From NCBI GenBank assembly GCA_947650285.1, contig CANTFL010000040.1, positions 1-64,000 on the forward strand: a stretch of DNA of 64,000 nt, given 5' to 3'. The DNA is from Hyaloperonospora brassicae. Taxonomy: Eukaryota > Oomycota > Peronosporomycetes > Peronosporales > Peronosporaceae. A model generated the notes under the pieces. The model saw nothing but the letters and a program-made list of their open reading frames with translations. It had not been told where the DNA came from and made no database searches. Position numbers and translations under genes: made by a program. Positions 43,320-56,100 of this stretch are shown here, piece after piece; position 1 is the stretch's first letter; every line of letters starts with the position of its first letter.

Positions 43320-44660
43320 CATGTATGAGTGTCGTGATGCCCTAACAAGTGGTTATCGAGGTAGAAAAAAGTCTTACCTCACGGTAAGTCGTGAATTTTA
43401 CTGGCTTCGCCAGTACTAGTTTGTGCGTAAGTACATTTGTGCTTGCGAAATTTGTCTTCGGGTGAAGCCTAGTCTTTTATCCCGTGCACCCTTGCAGCTT
43501 CTACCTGTTTCGGCAGAATGCCGGCGGCTCATTTCCATAGACTTTGTCTTCGACTTCTCCGAAGAGGATTACAAGTTTAATGGTGAGCTTGTGTTTGTTG
43601 ACTAGTTCAGCAAGATGGTGACTCTTAGTGCAGCTAACGAGTCGATCACGGCAAAGGGCTGTGATCGTGTCGTTATTGACACGACATTTCGACTCCATGG
43701 GTTACCCCGTGAACTCGTGTCCGACCGTGACCCTTAGTTCACGGCGGAGGTTGCACTTCGTGTTCCGATTGCTCGGAATGCGTATGAAGATTTCAACATC
43801 TAACCATCCCAAAGCAGATCGTCAGACCAATTGTGCAAACTGTGTCACTGAAGATATACTTCGAGGATTTGTCCACTCGTTCTCGAGTTTAAGCAAATTC
43901 CTACCGATGACAAAATTTGCCATCAATAATATGGTGCATTCTTCGAATCAGCACACACCGTTAGTATTGAATGACTTACGCCATCCACGTCTGCTCTTCC
44001 TCTTAGCGTTTAAATTGTGGATGAGGGGGAGGGACTTGCTTGAAAACAATTTTTTATCTGGTTCTTGCTCATCACGTGTCGATGCTAGCGTCGTCACGTA
44101 TGATGTCGATGTCGATCAGGTCGGCATCGAAGAAGACGGTCATCTCAATGATCGCGTCTTCGATAATATTGAGTCAGACGACGATGACGATGCTGGTGTA
44201 TTTAGCATCGCCAACGACTATATCAGCGAGGATGATGAAAACCCTCTTTGACGATTAGAACAAATAAAGGACTCTTTCTGCAGTTTGCACAAAGCAAACT
44301 AAACAAAACAATAGACGTCAGCAAAATTGTTTCTGCAGGCTCAAAAATCAGTGAATTACTATGTGCAAGACTCCATCGATCACTCGTAGAAGATGGCAGA
44401 AACGGAACGCTGGCAAGAATGGAAGAGGAAATGATATTTCAGGTATTAAAGGCAAATTGGTCTTACTATTTTTACGGTTAATCTATTAAGACTTGTAGTA
44501 ACTAATGTGGGCAGCAGTCAACTACTGCATAAGCATATCACCCCCTTTCTTTTGTTGCTCTGGATAGGCAAGTCGTACACGATTGAAATGCCACGTTTAA
44601 TACGAACAAATTCTACGTTTACGTGAGGCGTATTCGCCCTTACTGATAGATGAGCCCTCT
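43320..44660 (+). pseudogene. Integrase of Gypsy-A2 (catalytic Glu lost)
   Basis: The zinc module CRDALTSGYRG (second His lost) and CACEICLRVKPSLL are present. Next are SIDFVFDFSEED with the first Asp, SDRDP-stop with the second, and KADRQTNCANCV, where the catalytic Glu is Asn (codon 43829-43831). FAINNMVHSSNQHTPLVL and an acidic linker (44100-44250) follow. The C-terminal part 44255-44660 matches the Gypsy-A1 GPY/F region but with its frame scrambled. Confidence 0.83.
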
Positions 44661-44671
44661 TTCAACGGTGA

Positions 44672-45155
44672 AGGTCCCTCACGTTCGTCAATCTTTATCC
44701 GATTCTTGCGCTCGCGCTCCAGGCAACCAGTCTGGATGCGTAGAGAAGAGACCGCTCCACTCAAAAACGAAATCTCACTGCGATGTGTCGCCAGCTCTCC
44801 AACAAAGAAACCGACATCCTGTGTGACCTAAAGCTGTTCGAGGTCGCGATCGGCGTGATCCTTCGCACAATCATCCTCACGATGCTTGCGGTGCTTCCGC
44901 ACAGAATCTGTCAGAGCATAGCGTCTGTCCCTCTTATACTCTAAAATTTATGCGCAATTGATCGATTTTTCGATCCATTTCGTGTTGGTCAAAATAACGA
45001 GTCGAACGACTTGGAGGAAGTTTAACCGTTTCCTTCTGATGATCCGTTGGTGTAATTACACGGTGGTCACCGCTTCTTTGTGGAGCGTTTCTTGGACCAC
45101 CGTAACGATTCAGGATCAAGGACGAGTTACCTCGTCCAGTGGCGGGGGTAATCAT
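44672..45155 (-). pseudogene. Antisense accessory ORF of Gypsy-A2 (conserved coiled-coil part)
   Basis: Reading minus from 45155: TGRGNSSLILNRYGGPRNAP, then PSRSTRYFDQHEMDRKIDQL, a stop, then YKRDRRYALTDSVRKHRKH, LEQL-stop, GELATHRSEISFLSGAV and LERERKNRIKI. This tracks residue by residue with the Gypsy-A1 ORF (SSSLILN, DPYEMDRAIDEL, RDRRYALTDTVRKNRK, GELATDSGEISRLSS, LKRERKN). It stays in frame across the place where Gypsy-A1 has its TGA (8039-8041). The shared frame in a second diverged copy is the main evidence that this strand once coded for protein. Confidence 0.72.
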
Positions 45156-45239
45156 CCACTGGAAATCTGGCAGCCCCGCTCATAGCTGATGGTGAATGTT
45201 TTCGGTCTCGTCGAGCAGTACGACGAGAAACACCCTATG
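45062..45239 (+). pseudogene. Chromodomain of Gypsy-A2 (broken)
   Basis: It reads GGHRFFVERFLDHRND, then SYLVQWRG ending at a TAA; after a one-base shift it reads HPLEIWQPRS-stop-LMVNVFGLVEQYDEKHP. It matches the Gypsy-A1 chromodomain end to end. As there, it is separated from the integrase by DNA whose only surviving open frame is antisense. Confidence 0.82.
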
Positions 45240-45440
45240 ATGAAAGAGGGCCATCGTCGAAAAAATGCCCCGCGCGTTTGTTAAGAGACTGCAATGTCTC
45301 AAAAACTTAATACATATCGAAAGAGATGCGCGCCCTCCAATTAGGCTGATTAGAAGGGAAGTTTTCATACGGGTGCGCACGGAGCTTTCCACACAACTCG
45401 TATAGCTCTCTTAGCGTGAGAGTCAAGGTAAACCTGCCTC

Positions 45441-48400
45441 TTAAGATAATCGGAGCAATTTATACCGAGCACCATGAAGATATGTCAGCGCGAAAAGCCC
45501 CAGCTATTCGCGCTGACACATCTACATATTGTCGAAACAATTTCTGCTCCAGCGTCGGACTATGATACAGCCCGTCGATTAGTCGACTGGTGGGACGACT
45601 GGAAGATTAATCCCCGCAAGTATTCAAGGCAAAGATTAAACACGCTCGCCAAGGTCGGACGAGACGATACAGCAGCGTCTGAGCCGTCGATATTTCCGAC
45701 TTGATGCAGCAATTATTAAAATTGTTCACTAAACTCAATACCAGCGCGTGACAAACAGAGATGCGACAAATCCAGACCCGTCGATAATTCTGCATACGTT
45801 CGGCGCAGTTTTGTGGTTCAGACGATTATTGTATCGAACTAAGAAAGAGTGTATCATCGTTCAACAGAAATACTCTACAGGAGATATTTACCTACGTTTC
45901 CACGGTTGGGTGTCGATAAACATGCAAGCAAAAATATTGTTAAACTAGAGAAAAGTCTATATACGGGTCGAACAGATATCAGGAGTTGGTCCATTTTATG
46001 CCCAACGCCTGGGAGCGTATTATGAATCAAACTTTTGCCTGCTCCAACGCGACCACAACATTTTTTGCCAGGGTCACTCGTCCGTACTGGGTTCACGATT
46101 CAACCCTGACGTCGGAAATTAAATCCCGCTCTAATGTGGTTTAACTTTTTTCTCGAATATGTATCAGTCGTGGCGGCATAAAACCGCGAGACGACTTTGC
46201 CGTTTTCTCGTAGTAGGATACCTCTAGAGTCGACGTGAATGCAATTGCGGAATTTGTCAAGGGCGCCCCTGTGCGCCACTTCTCTTCACTCTCGACCTTG
46301 ATAGTGTCTATCGGGTGATCTAACATTGGTAAAACGTTCGCGGCGTACCTGTCACATTTGTAGAGCGGACTACTGAGCTCATAGTCTCGGGTTACGCGGG
46401 CAATACCACTGTTTATCCTTGCGATCGGTCTGCGTGAACGCAGTTTGTTACTATTCTCGAAGATCTCGCTAACGTGTCGGTTCTCTTGACCAATAGGAGG
46501 TACTTAATATTCATTGAGATGAACCCTTGCGGATCAGCTCAGCAGCTAGACACCTGTGATCTCTCTCTACACTCATATAACCCGTCTTTACATTGGTTTG
46601 GTGTTATGGCATCGCAACCGGATGCGGTTGCTGGAACCTGAATTAAATTTATTTTCTCCATAGAGCCGCCTTGTCCTAGCTCGAGCGAAGACTCACACCG
46701 TATAACAACAAGCTCGGATCGCCAATACCATTGCAATCACATAATCATGTTCTTATCACGGCAATGTTGGATTTCTCTCGCCGTGGCCAACCGGTTGAAC
46801 GGCCAAATTCTGGAATTTGTGTGCGGAGTCCTTAGTGGAAAGAGTTCCCGGCCACGGGTCTCTTACAATATGGCTGCTCTACTGATCCAGCAGCATTGAC
46901 GTGTATTTTAACCGGAACTGATGAATATAGCGGCGACAGCAATGAAACAGTAAGCAGCCACTGCTTCTTCGTGCAGTTTAATAGTTGGTAACTTCTGAGG
47001 GGGCTCTCTTGCGTCAGTTCCGGCTTTGATCACGGTTTGTTGGGGGTGATACACTTACCCTCAATATCGAGCGACGCTCTGGTTGAACGGCTCCAAAATT
47101 TGATGGAGTTAAAGCGACTTAAAATTTTCGTCAGAATAGATCAAGGAGATATATCGACGGAACATCTTCTTACATCGAGGGCCTAGGTTGCTTATAATGA
47201 CGACGGTAATTTCACGATTGATGTCCGCTGAATTCTAGATGACAGAATAAGTACTGAGATGAGATTAGGAATAGGTTCATCGAGGCGGTTTGACCACAGG
47301 TGGCTAGTCCACGCCACTCTAAACAATATGACGTGCCTGAAAGATCTACGGTGCCAGGCATATCAATTGATAACGAGCTCAAATTCTCGAGAACAAACTT
47401 ACCTTGGTGACACAATGTCTTAAGCGACTATTCAAAGTAGCATTGGCTTGATTTCGCCTACGCGTTCCTTGGCGGACCATTGGTGTCTAAGCAATGGCAT
47501 TTTGGATCCTTTTTTCTCGCATTTTTGTACGGATTCCCATCGCTAGTTTTTTCGGGCACTTATGCCGGGTGTAATGATAGCGTACTTGACGAAAGTAGAT
47601 CAGTTTCATGACTGGCTCCCCATCAGTGAAGGTACTGACACATTTCAATACGGTCATAACACGCGAAGTGCAACTAGTCTCGTCGATGTCGGCATTCGAT
47701 ATATACGCCTTTACAGCCAGTAAAACACCTGTCCACGATAGCACACATCCGGCGCACATGCGCGTAATACACATGTGGGCTTGACATCGACAATAGAGGC
47801 CCACCTGCTTAAAAGTAAAACAGATTATCTACCAGCGGCGCCGTGCTTTAGGAAGTGGACTTTTTGGTAAATTTGTGCAAAGAAATATTTTCACGTAATT
47901 TCGGACGATACGGATCGGTGAGCGTAGGGCGAAGACGGAACTCTACGTAATTTCGGAAGATACACCGTTTGTTACTTGTAGAGAGATGCGACGCATATGA
48001 GCTTCCATTTCTATCAATTATCAAACGTTGTATCGTCTGAAGAAAAAAATGCTAGCCTTTATAAAAAATGATTTACCCAAGATCGGTGATGCCCCACGAC
48101 AGAGGGTGAGGCGGCTATTCGAGCCATGACAAGCCCTGTATTTCAGACCTACCCTAAAGATCGTCGCTACCAGGCCTATCTATTTAGTCGGTGGCCATGG
48201 CTCGATTCTTTCTAGGGTGCTGGATTTAGCGTCTAGGTACTTGGCCCGAGCTTCCCGAGGATCGGCCAAAGCGCTTGGGATACTATCCATACAATATCTA
48301 GACCCAAGCGCTGATTCGTCGAAAGCTTAATTTGCAGCTTATGATTTTTGGCGTTTTGCCCAATCGACTACACTCTATTCTATCTTGGCAGAGAGCCTCC

Positions 48401-48480
48401 GACGCATGGAAGACCCGTCTATAAACTAGATAATACACGCCGCTAATACTAGAATCATTTTCGAAGGTCAATTAGCATAT
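45441..48480. other. Unassigned region
   Basis: No recognisable gene or element is present. The longer frames are 45474-45704 (plus) and 47804-47487 (minus, 105 codons, Cys in its first 25 residues). Neither has a known motif or GC-rich codon pattern. Confidence 0.5.
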
Positions 48481-50930
48481 ATCGTGGGTCAACACATCAG
48501 CCTGACATGGGGGAAGACTAGAAACGTTTTGCACGCTTCAGATCAGCATCAGCAAATACTATATTGTACTTCGCTGGACCGCCTTCGCTGCACATGCTGC
48601 CTCACGAACGGTGCTTGGAGCGCTCTACCTCCTCTTCTGGACGAATTGTTCCACGAAAATACAGGTCTAGAAGGAGCAGACTAACGCTGCTTGCGTCCGT
48701 GGGCAACGAGCATGGATTATGGTTTCGCTGGTATTACCAACAATATTGCGGAAATTGGAGGCTTACGATTGGTCTTCGACACGAAAAAGAAAGTAAATAT
48801 ACATCGCTGCATATCATTGTCAAAATTGCGCTAACACTTTTGCACCTTTAACCTAATAGCCTCCACGCAAGCCTTGTTTGGTGCGATCATATTGGCAATC
48901 GCGAAACACCTATGATGACATCGATGTAGCTAGATAGGGATATCATAATCGCACAAACAACAAAATGGCGGGTCGACTAGCAAATATTGTTATGGACACC
49001 ATGATTTCATCAAATTGAACACTTCTTTCGACCATAGAACTGTCCAAACACATACAGCTTTTCTCGATAACGATATCAATCAAGGGCTAGAGGCCTCCCA
49101 TGCATATCAACACGTTTTAAAAGGATACGTATTGACACCAACGAAACTCATCATCTCGAGACAAGCATTTGCGCGTGGACGCTCTGCTGTCCGAGGCCTA
49201 GTGCTACCATGTCTGTAACGAAATATTCGTTGAGGTCAGCCAATCTACCAGAGACAGGATATAGTAGGTTGTACGCGTACCTTAATATACTTCACCTTCT
49301 CAAACACTCACTCCTGCTCCCGTTTTTTTCTACGTGAGCAGCCTTCAGCAATGAACGTATGTAGGCTCCGACTTCTGACTAGCGGCGGGAGTATAGGCTG
49401 TATTTCTGGCTTCATCAGCCACGTAGCCAACACGCATGACGTATCTCATTCTTTGAAGCATCTAACATATCCATGTTGTACTCGTTCGTCATAATTATAA
49501 AGCCGATCAGAACATTGTCGACCGTAGCTTGACAATTACCGCAGTTCAGAATGCTCTAGAATTCGGCCTCGTCATGGAACCAGAATTGCGCGCACTTGAT
49601 ATCATGGACCGTCGAAGTCGCCACTAAACCATTAAATATATCTGAAAAATTATGACAAGAAGTGGCATCTAGACGTGTAAAATTATAGAAGAGCATCATA
49701 CGTGTTCTTATGTAAGGCACGATCACACTTGAACAATTTCGTGATCATGTACGTCAAAGTTTCTTCAAGACGCCACCATCGCGTGCCAAAGTTTGTCCAC
49801 GCTACCTTAGCTTCCAAACACTTCCTACAAACGATCTAGATGTATGCATTCTACTCGGGATTGATGCACTTACGATCTGTAGCTGCTCAGCTATCTGACG
49901 CCAGTTATATAAACGATTCACGACTCGGTAGTTAAACTTTTTTTCTTTCTTTGCTCCCGGGTTACGGCTGAATCTTATGCTAGGCGCGTTTGGAGACGCG
50001 GCATTATTTGCGTACGTGACCGGCTAAAGCTGTCTACCTGCCAAGCCAAAAAACCCAACATATCTTTCGCAACGACCGTAAGGAAGCACTGCGCCGTCTC
50101 GATAGATCACAAGGAAATGTGCTAGCATTTATCTGGCTTGTCACGATATCGCGTGATATGCGTACACGACCGGTCCGTGTGTACGTAGTTAGTTTCGCAC
50201 GCAGATCATATATGCCTTGATGCCGCAGACCCGTATGAAACTAGATGACACCCGCGAATAATACAATGTAATCGTCACTCTTATAGATGTGCACAACGCG
50301 AAATTAGGTCTCTTTTTAAGGCAGCTCGATCATACATCAGTTTCTCTCGCTCAGATTTTGCTCTTTTCGCGCAATTTATTGAGATAGTCGCCATGTATCC
50401 CGTCCACTTTACAGCGTCACTCTCGTCTTTATGCAGCTGGGATAGGCGTGATAACGTCTTCGGTGCATGAAATAGATAATTTTGGCTACCAACATCTCTT
50501 CTATCTCGTCACCAGCCGTCGTCCCGCGACTGAATCGAGCTTGCCTTATCTTTGAAGGTTACTGAAGCTAAGGTATTTCGAATGCGCTAGTTATTGACCG
50601 CAACGAGTTGTCTACCAACACGAATGCATCGTTCGGCTACATAAACGTCGCCGCGTGAGATCTTAAGTGGCTCTCTGATCCAGGAAATGTTATAGTCATG
50701 CAGACGTCTGACCATTGCCGTCTAATACCTAGAGTGATGGGTCACGTAATCTCAAACAAGATCACGACGTACCCCTCTATTTTAACTCAATTAGTAAGCG
50801 GGGAGTGCTCCACTTGTCATCACGCTGGTGAAAATGTTACTTCCAAAAAAAACTGCCGTCTTTTATATATACTTTTAATTGACCAATAATATATTATAAT
50901 TAAGTGAAAAAATGCCTTAATTAATTTTGC
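48481..50930. other. Unassigned AT-leaning region
   Basis: Only short frames (up to 95 codons) occur on both strands, and I see no family. No repeat structure is evident. Confidence 0.5.
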
Positions 50931-50934
50931 TAAT

Positions 50935-51185
50935 CTAAAGGAGACTTATAGGCACAAATTCATCTTTGTTACGTACAACCGCCACCCGGAAATAGAGGCC
51001 CTCCCTGAGTACCGTAACCTCTATGACTAGTTACTGCACACTTATTAATACAAAATTCCATATAACAATTTTTTGCTTTGTACACACCCCTCCGTAATAC
51101 AAGCTTCTTTTGTGTCGGCAAACATTATTGCCTATGATTTCCGCTCTCACTGTCCGGTACACACACCTACAAGTAACCCTACTAC
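50935..51185 (+). repeat. Dispersed repeat family R, copy 3
   Basis: Shared words are GGAAATAGAGGCCCTCCCTG, GTTACTGCACACTTATTAAT, TGTACACACCCCTCCGTAAT and GATTTCCGCTCTCACTGTCC. It is in plus orientation, facing copy 4 about 0.9 kb away. Confidence 0.78.
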
Positions 51186-52071
51186 TACCGACTTCCTTAT
51201 TAAAAACATAATTCGAATGCATGTATACCACAATCTGATCGGTCAAATGTTAAGTGCAAGTTGGGTAGATCGAAATGATACCGTTCAGATTCTCGATCGA
51301 TTTTAATGCGCGATGATCTACCCGTCCCAATCGCGTACAATCAGCGTGAGCAAGTTATCTGTCAGCAGAAATTCTCGTTCATTATGGACAATTCCGTCTC
51401 GTACCACGCAGCAGTAAGCCCTTTTACCGCATTAGATAAAACACAAACCCATCAGAAGCAACTGGGTCAACGGCCGTACCTAAAGAGAAACTACCAGGCT
51501 CTCGTCAATGATCTATCATAGCATTAAAAGCTTCTATCTGAGACGACGTAAGCTGTGCGCGGTTACAGTCATCTTCCCCAACGAGCCCACAAAGCGTCGG
51601 CGCACGAGCGCTCGTTCCTAGATCACAAACGCTAATTTTGCGATTGTCCGCGCTGCTGGATTGTTAAAGATCGAGCACAGCGACTTTGAGCATTTAAGCA
51701 GGTCAAAGACACATTTTACATCCACAAATTGTCAGCAAATAATAAATCAGAGGTTGATTTTAAACAGAAACAAGTACCCAAATGTGTATACATGGCATTT
51801 GCTACCCTGTTTAAGTAGCTGTTATTGACCACCGGGACACTCGTGCGACATCCATTCATAATTGACCGAGTAGCTCCAACTAAATGCGAGAGAGAAGTGA
51901 CAGCTGCTGCGTTGTCGTCCGTGCGGAAACTCCGCGTAGATGAGCAACGGGACGAACTCTGAGGTCGTTCAGGTAGTGTACTTAAGTAAATCGAGGAACT
52001 CTTGTAAAGCTCCACAATGATATATATTGAGGGTAAGAAAATGAGCAGAAAAACGCGAAAATTACATTTTG

Positions 52072-52425
52072 CGCCTCTTTGCTTCTCACCACGGAAGCTC
52101 ACGCGACCGTACGGCTGATTTGCTGCTCTTATCTCGGGCGTTGTTGACGTTATTCTTGAAGCACTACAAATTGGGGGAATGCGAGTATCAAGGGTACGTA
52201 TAGGATTTTTTATTGGATAATGAGAGCGGAAGTCATAGGCAAGGATGTTTGCTGACACAGAAGATGCCTGTCTTACAGAGGGGTGTGTACAAAGCAAATG
52301 ATGTTTAATATGGCATTTCGAATGAATAAGGATGTAGTATTATATACTTACGTTACTCAAGAAGGGGTCTCCATTTCTGGTGGCTGTGTATGTATCAAAC
52401 TTCGGGTGTTTACCTAAAAAAAATA
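52072..52425 (-). repeat. Dispersed repeat family R, copy 4
   Basis: This minus-orientation copy has GAGAGCGGAAGTCATAGGCAA, AGAGGGGTGTGTACAAAGCA and the CGACCGTACGGCTGATTTGC extension shared with copy 2. With copy 3 it forms an inverted pair around 51186-52071. Confidence 0.78.
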
Positions 52426-53049
52426 CCTAGAAAAATATTTTTACGTCCTGGTATACTCAAGTGTCTAATAAGTCGAAGATTATGATACAGCCACACTTAA
52501 TTCAGCTCAGGCGCAGCACATTGATTCAATTTGTAATTCTAATTACAATGAGTCTCAATGCAATATTTATAATCACTTTGCAATCTACTGGGATAACTCA
52601 CAGTAGGTGCTAGCAGTTTAGAGTGTAATTTGCTTAAAAACACATTATTGTAATATACCGTGTCATTAGTTTTATACGCAGCTCAGTATAAGCAGCACCA
52701 CATTCGCATTTTATATCTACACAAACACGCACACGTATTCTGTCCGTCATTAAGCCACAGCAGCGCGTGTTGTGGGCGTTCGTGCACGTGACCCCACCGT
52801 CTACAACGACTGCATATCGTGCCTTTACCGTTTTCTTCACGCGACTGCATCGTCATCTGCGATTGCTTCGGACGCTGAGTCTACGACTAGTGCTCCCACT
52901 GCGACTAAGAATCTGACTGCGACTTCAAATCAAACCCCGCCGGCGTCGGTATGGACTCGGCGAGTCATGACGCCGCCCGCTGCGGAAAGGTAACGGGCCA
53001 AGTCGACGCATAAGCGCTGGTGGGCGCGAACATGCGGGTCCTCAAGTAG

Positions 53050-53165
53050 GACATCGTAATTAGAAATTGAAGCGCCTACAACAACAGCAGTAGCAACTGC
53101 AGTATCATCATCAACTGAGCAATAAGAATAGCAACTGCAGCACCTACAACAACAGCAACAACAAA
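53050..53165. repeat. CAA/CAG-rich low-complexity tract
   Basis: Imperfect runs of CAACAACAGCA and AGCAACTGCAG repeat over about 110 bp. The frame 52772-52993 just upstream is Ser/Thr/Ala-rich but has no other support as a gene. Confidence 0.7.
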
Positions 53166-53169
53166 AGGG

Positions 53170-56100
53170 ACTGAATTATTTTAATTACAATTAATTCATA
53201 TCAAAAGCATTACAACCTACCGACTGTGTTTACGGCTGCAAACGATGATACCAAGACGAGTTTACGTCCTCATTTCTCGCGTCTGCGACCGCAACTGGTG
53301 ACTGCAAGCGCTGCACGCCCGCGGTAGAACCCTGTCCGCGGCTTCACGAACATGGGGGGGTTGGTCACGGCCAAAGATTGGGTAAAGGGAAATGATCAAG
53401 GACGTGTGGTTTTATGTGTGTCACATTGATTCAAGTATATTAGGACGTGGGGCATTTTTATTGTCGTGATTAAATGAGGCATGTTTTAATCTTCCTTCAG
53501 AATATCACGCAATAGGCTTGCCCACTTACACCGATGATGCTCGAAGAAAGCTCGAATTGACCCTGATTTAAATTGAGGCTCATCCTCAGCGACACTGTCG
53601 CAGAGAGATGGGTCGTGGTGTGGGGCCAGTATCAGTGCTACCACGTGTAGGCTTAAAAGATGCTGCGCGCTTCCCCATTTCACATCCTTGTGCATTTTGT
53701 AGATGCAAGTTTTTGTCTTCTCTCACATGAAGTGACGTTGCGAGCTGAATGAATGGTCATAAGTCACACTGCTTGCTAACATGTAGGCTGCTTTTGATTG
53801 AGCGGGCGGCGTTGATGTACACCTTGTATACCTACTCATACGCTCTCGTAGTGCGTCGAGGAAGAGATATAATTTCATCCCATCTCCGTTTGGTTGCTCT
53901 GTGAGAAAGGCAGCACTTGTTGGTTTCGCCCATCTCATTTTAGCTTTCAGCGTATGAAGAGTTCGTCCATGCGCTGCGCGAACAAAGCCGCAATTGAAGC
54001 GGCTGAACGGAATCGTGCAGCCGGAGAGAAAGCGAATTGAGACTTGGCAGTAGTCGTCTCATCGCCTGCTGCTACCAAGAAGCAGCCTGAAATACCCAAT
54101 TTTGCAGGCGCACGTGATCATACACGTGCAGCTTCTTTATCCACAGCTTCGGCTGTAGGCGGTAGTCCCATGGACGTTAAATTAAAAAAAAGGTTGTCTA
54201 TTTGGGCATGTCGGACCCCGTCCGACTAAAAGTCACTCGGAAAGCCCGACTGTGAGGATGTGGTGCGCCATCTACGACTGCTGTGCCTCGTGTTAGTCTC
54301 GGTAAGACAGAGCTATGAAATGTTCGTTTAATCCGCCATGTCTGAGCACTCGTAGCGTGGACTTCATTAATCGCGCTCGTAGTCGTATAATGCGAGTGAG
54401 CGCCATGAGTACGTGAGTTATCGTATTGCAGCTAATGACTCTTCGCGGAGTCATCGTAGCCGTATCAATACCACTAATTTTGGTGATCGCAGTGGCATTA
54501 CGTATGTAGAAGAATGAGCAAGATGAGCAGGATCGCAAACTGTTACCATCAGCTCCTAAAATCAAGCTATGGATGCATTCTCAGTACAATCTGAAGCAGT
54601 GATATGGTAATGTCACTATGGGTTGTCGAATCCTACTCTTCAATTCAAAATGACTTTATGGACGTGACGTAAGTGCGAGTGATTATTAGATTGAATATGA
54701 GTTTACATCGATGTCTTTTTCAGACATCGATGGTACCACGTCAACCGAAACCGGGTATTCAACTCGTTTTATGTACTTACACGACATTGCATGGCGCTCT
54801 TAGCCAGCTACTTATTCCAAATTAATCAGCTGCTGAGCCATGGACAGATAAGTCGACTCCTCAAATAAAACACAACGTAGAGAGCTCACATACTACCGAT
54901 ATAGTCGTGAACTGGCCGATTCGCCGCATTACAATGTGTAGAAATAAGCGTGATTCGACGCTTCAAATGGTGATAATGGTCCTATCCTTTTCTGCTATCT
55001 CCATAGCATCCGAAGAATATTGATGAGATTTTTGTTAAAAAGAAGCCGTATGAGCGCCAAAGAGTCGTGTCATCCCTGTAGCGAGTCAAAGTATGGTCAA
55101 GTTGAGGTACTTGTGTGCGGATAAAGTCCCTGATGGAAACAGAGGTCCTTCGTATTCCACAAGAAAAATTTAGAAGCCAGTCGAGAATACCTTCTCGGGA
55201 TTTCCTAACACTTAAGCCATAAACGTCGAGCACAAGAAAGAGGTCGCTCAGAATAGTAGTTCAAAAAGACATGTAGTGTTGTGTCTAGTGCTCCTTGTGC
55301 CACGGGTCTAGCTGGGTAATTGACAAGTACGGGTTCAATAGAATTAGAAAATCCTCCATGAAGGTGCTCGGACCACCGTGTTCGAATGGGCATATTTACG
55401 AATTACCATGTAGAGTAGTCTAGCCGAACTAGAGTTACCGACTATCCAATCGTGAACCGCGTCTCTTGTAAAAATACCAAGTCACTGGATCCCCGTGTTC
55501 CGCGCTGACGAAAATTAGTAAAGAAATTTGCGCAGCTTCTTGGATGGTTCGATAATTCCGCGATGTTCTGCGAGTAAAGACAGATTCTGTTTTCGGGTGG
55601 CAGCCGGGAAGTATTAACACAAATGACGACGATGTCGACGAAAGTCTGCCGTGGGGGGTCAAATAAAAGAAAACGTAGTATTGCTATTGGACGAGGTCTT
55701 TCTGTGTTATCAGTCAAAAAAGGATGTCAAGCTGAACAAAGTATAGAGTAAGCTCTTGGCGCAGCCGAAGTACCCTTAGTTGTTAGCGCTAAGAAGGTGC
55801 CTAAATCAGGCGATAAGTTCAATTGACAGCTGCAAGTTGGCAGGTTTGCAGATAATGCTTGCAACAGACGCAAGCATCTCTTCGTATAGGTAGAGAAGCA
55901 TATCTTTGGTATGCGGCATCACCACATCAGTTATGACCATAACGAGGGAAAGCTGTGGTACTTATACACACATTACATTGAGTACTCCCCAAAGAAACAA
56001 GCCAGCAAGAGGTTTGACGACACTCGCACACAGCTTATCGGGCTGAAGATTACTTAGCCGTCTCTAACGGTGGATACTGTCAGTCGTTTACACGAAATGT

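Larger units (their letters stand above)
38716..45440 (+). mobile_element. Gypsy-A2: decayed second copy of the Gypsy-A family, 3' end lost
   Basis: The internal region is collinear with Gypsy-A1 from gag to beyond the chromodomain, in the opposite orientation. It has a 5' LTR of a different subtype (464 bp). Sequence similarity to Gypsy-A1 fades at about 45440, before the expected 3' LTR, and none is found in the next kilobase. Stops and shifts occur in every domain, and two catalytic residues are lost (RT, integrase). Some hairpins that are imperfect in Gypsy-A1 are perfect here, and the reverse is also true. Confidence 0.9.

Noticed and set aside
51716..52297. 193-codon minus-strand frame
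   Set aside because: Its first 70 residues lie in dispersed repeat R, and a similar start (MLCTHPSV) appears in copy 3 on the opposite side; there is no evidence of coding beyond the shared repeat.
52772..52993. Ser/Thr/Ala-rich plus-strand frame as a secreted protein
   Set aside because: It lacks a hydrophobic signal segment and borders a CAA/CAG low-complexity tract; composition alone explains it.
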